In this document: one piece after another, positions 63,915 to 64,000 of the stretch
Layout: each line of letters starts with the position of its first letter
Position numbering within the stretch: the stretch's first letter is position 1
Assembly: GCA_039919885.1 (NCBI GenBank)
Contig: JBDSEV010000005.1
Coordinates: forward strand, 37,847-101,846
Length of the DNA stretch: 64,000 nucleotides
Reading direction: 5' to 3'
Source of the DNA: JACMLD01 sp039919885
GTDB lineage: Bacteria > Bacteroidota > Bacteroidia > Chitinophagales > Chitinophagaceae
Program-made: the position numbers and the translations under genes
Notes under the pieces: model-generated
What the model saw: the letters and a program-made list of their open reading frames with translations, nothing else
Databases searched by the model: none
What the model was told of the DNA's origin: nothing

Positions 63915-64000
63915 ATGAGCAAAACAAGCCAACCTACCAATTATGGGGCGCTGGGCACACTGGTAACGGTGTTTTTTTTCTGGGGATTTATTGCTGCCGG
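63915..64000 (+). CDS. Sugar MFS transporter, glucose/galactose type (partial)
   Basis: Only the first 28 codons are in the window: MSKTSQPTNYGALGTLVTVF and then FFWGFIAA. A short polar N-terminus and the FFFWGFIAA stretch are typical of the FHS family of glucose/galactose or fucose transporters. The gene runs off the right end. It is divergent from glgA, so it could share control with glycogen synthesis. Confidence 0.75.
   Translation, partial: MSKTSQPTNYGALGTLVTVFFFWGFIAA

Overview
The window looks like chromosome of a Bacteroidota bacterium, most likely from the Chitinophagaceae or a near relative (inferred from gene content, not from a marker phylogeny). The signs are a SusC/SusD outer-membrane pair, many lipoproteins and secreted enzymes with Bacteroidota-type leaders, a Lys-rich histone-H1-like protein, DKNYY, DUF3667, DUF1080 and VF530 family proteins, and promoters resembling the TAnnTTTG -7 element. 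No plasmid, phage, insertion sequence or CRISPR array is evident. Gene density is high and strand use is mixed. The least ordinary stretches are 1-823, 6233-7410 and 8290-9533, which hold decayed or no genes.

Layout. 0.8-6.2 kb: susC-susD with a strong terminator, then a convergent small lipoprotein; a decayed second copy of the susD 3' end lies at about 6411-6655, followed by tRNA-Val(TAC). 7.4-11.7 kb: secreted esterases (Fes/EstD-like, CE15-like) and a CE4 polysaccharide deacetylase, with gene debris between them (including a frameshifted DUF3667 fragment). 12-15.3 kb: a SpecificRecomb-family membrane protein, then clpS and aat, two parts of the bacterial N-degron pathway. 15.4-21.5 kb: a MacB/FtsX-type permease, an unknown two-gene Cys-rich unit with an ATGA overlap, a cluster of GTCAAAA-type repeats, an esterase, a 33-residue membrane peptide and a DnaQ/GIY-YIG fusion nuclease. 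21.7-33.9 kb: valS, a putative metallopeptidase/propeller/barrel protein, PrsW, a GNAT enzyme, a queuosine-precursor transporter, TauE/SafE, an orphan TOBE-type ABC ATPase and a DKNYY lipoprotein. 34-41 kb: cold-shock protein, class-C serine hydrolase, RhlE-type helicase, TPR membrane protein. 40-45 kb: two convergent secreted caspase-family proteins. 45-56 kb: HlyIII, UPF1-like helicase, DinB, DUF1080, H1-like protein, RluE-type synthase, orphan histidine kinase, lipocalin-like lipoprotein, VF530 protein and a frameshifted M28 peptidase. 56-64 kb: amine oxidase, then an alpha-glucan block: GH13 cyclomaltodextrinase/neopullulanase, maltose-type MFS transporter, glgC, glgA and the start of a second sugar transporter.

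How the genes fit together. The right end reads as maltodextrin uptake and hydrolysis linked to glycogen synthesis (GH13 and MFS supply glucose; GlgC makes ADP-glucose; GlgA polymerises it), although no branching enzyme is visible. The left end is a glycan or nutrient uptake pair plus carbohydrate esterases, but SusCD has no adjacent glycoside hydrolase. The observations most worth following are the frame break in the M28 peptidase, which has a slippery heptamer but also a simpler homopolymer explanation, the convergent exported caspases, the Cys-rich two-gene unit and the susD remnant.
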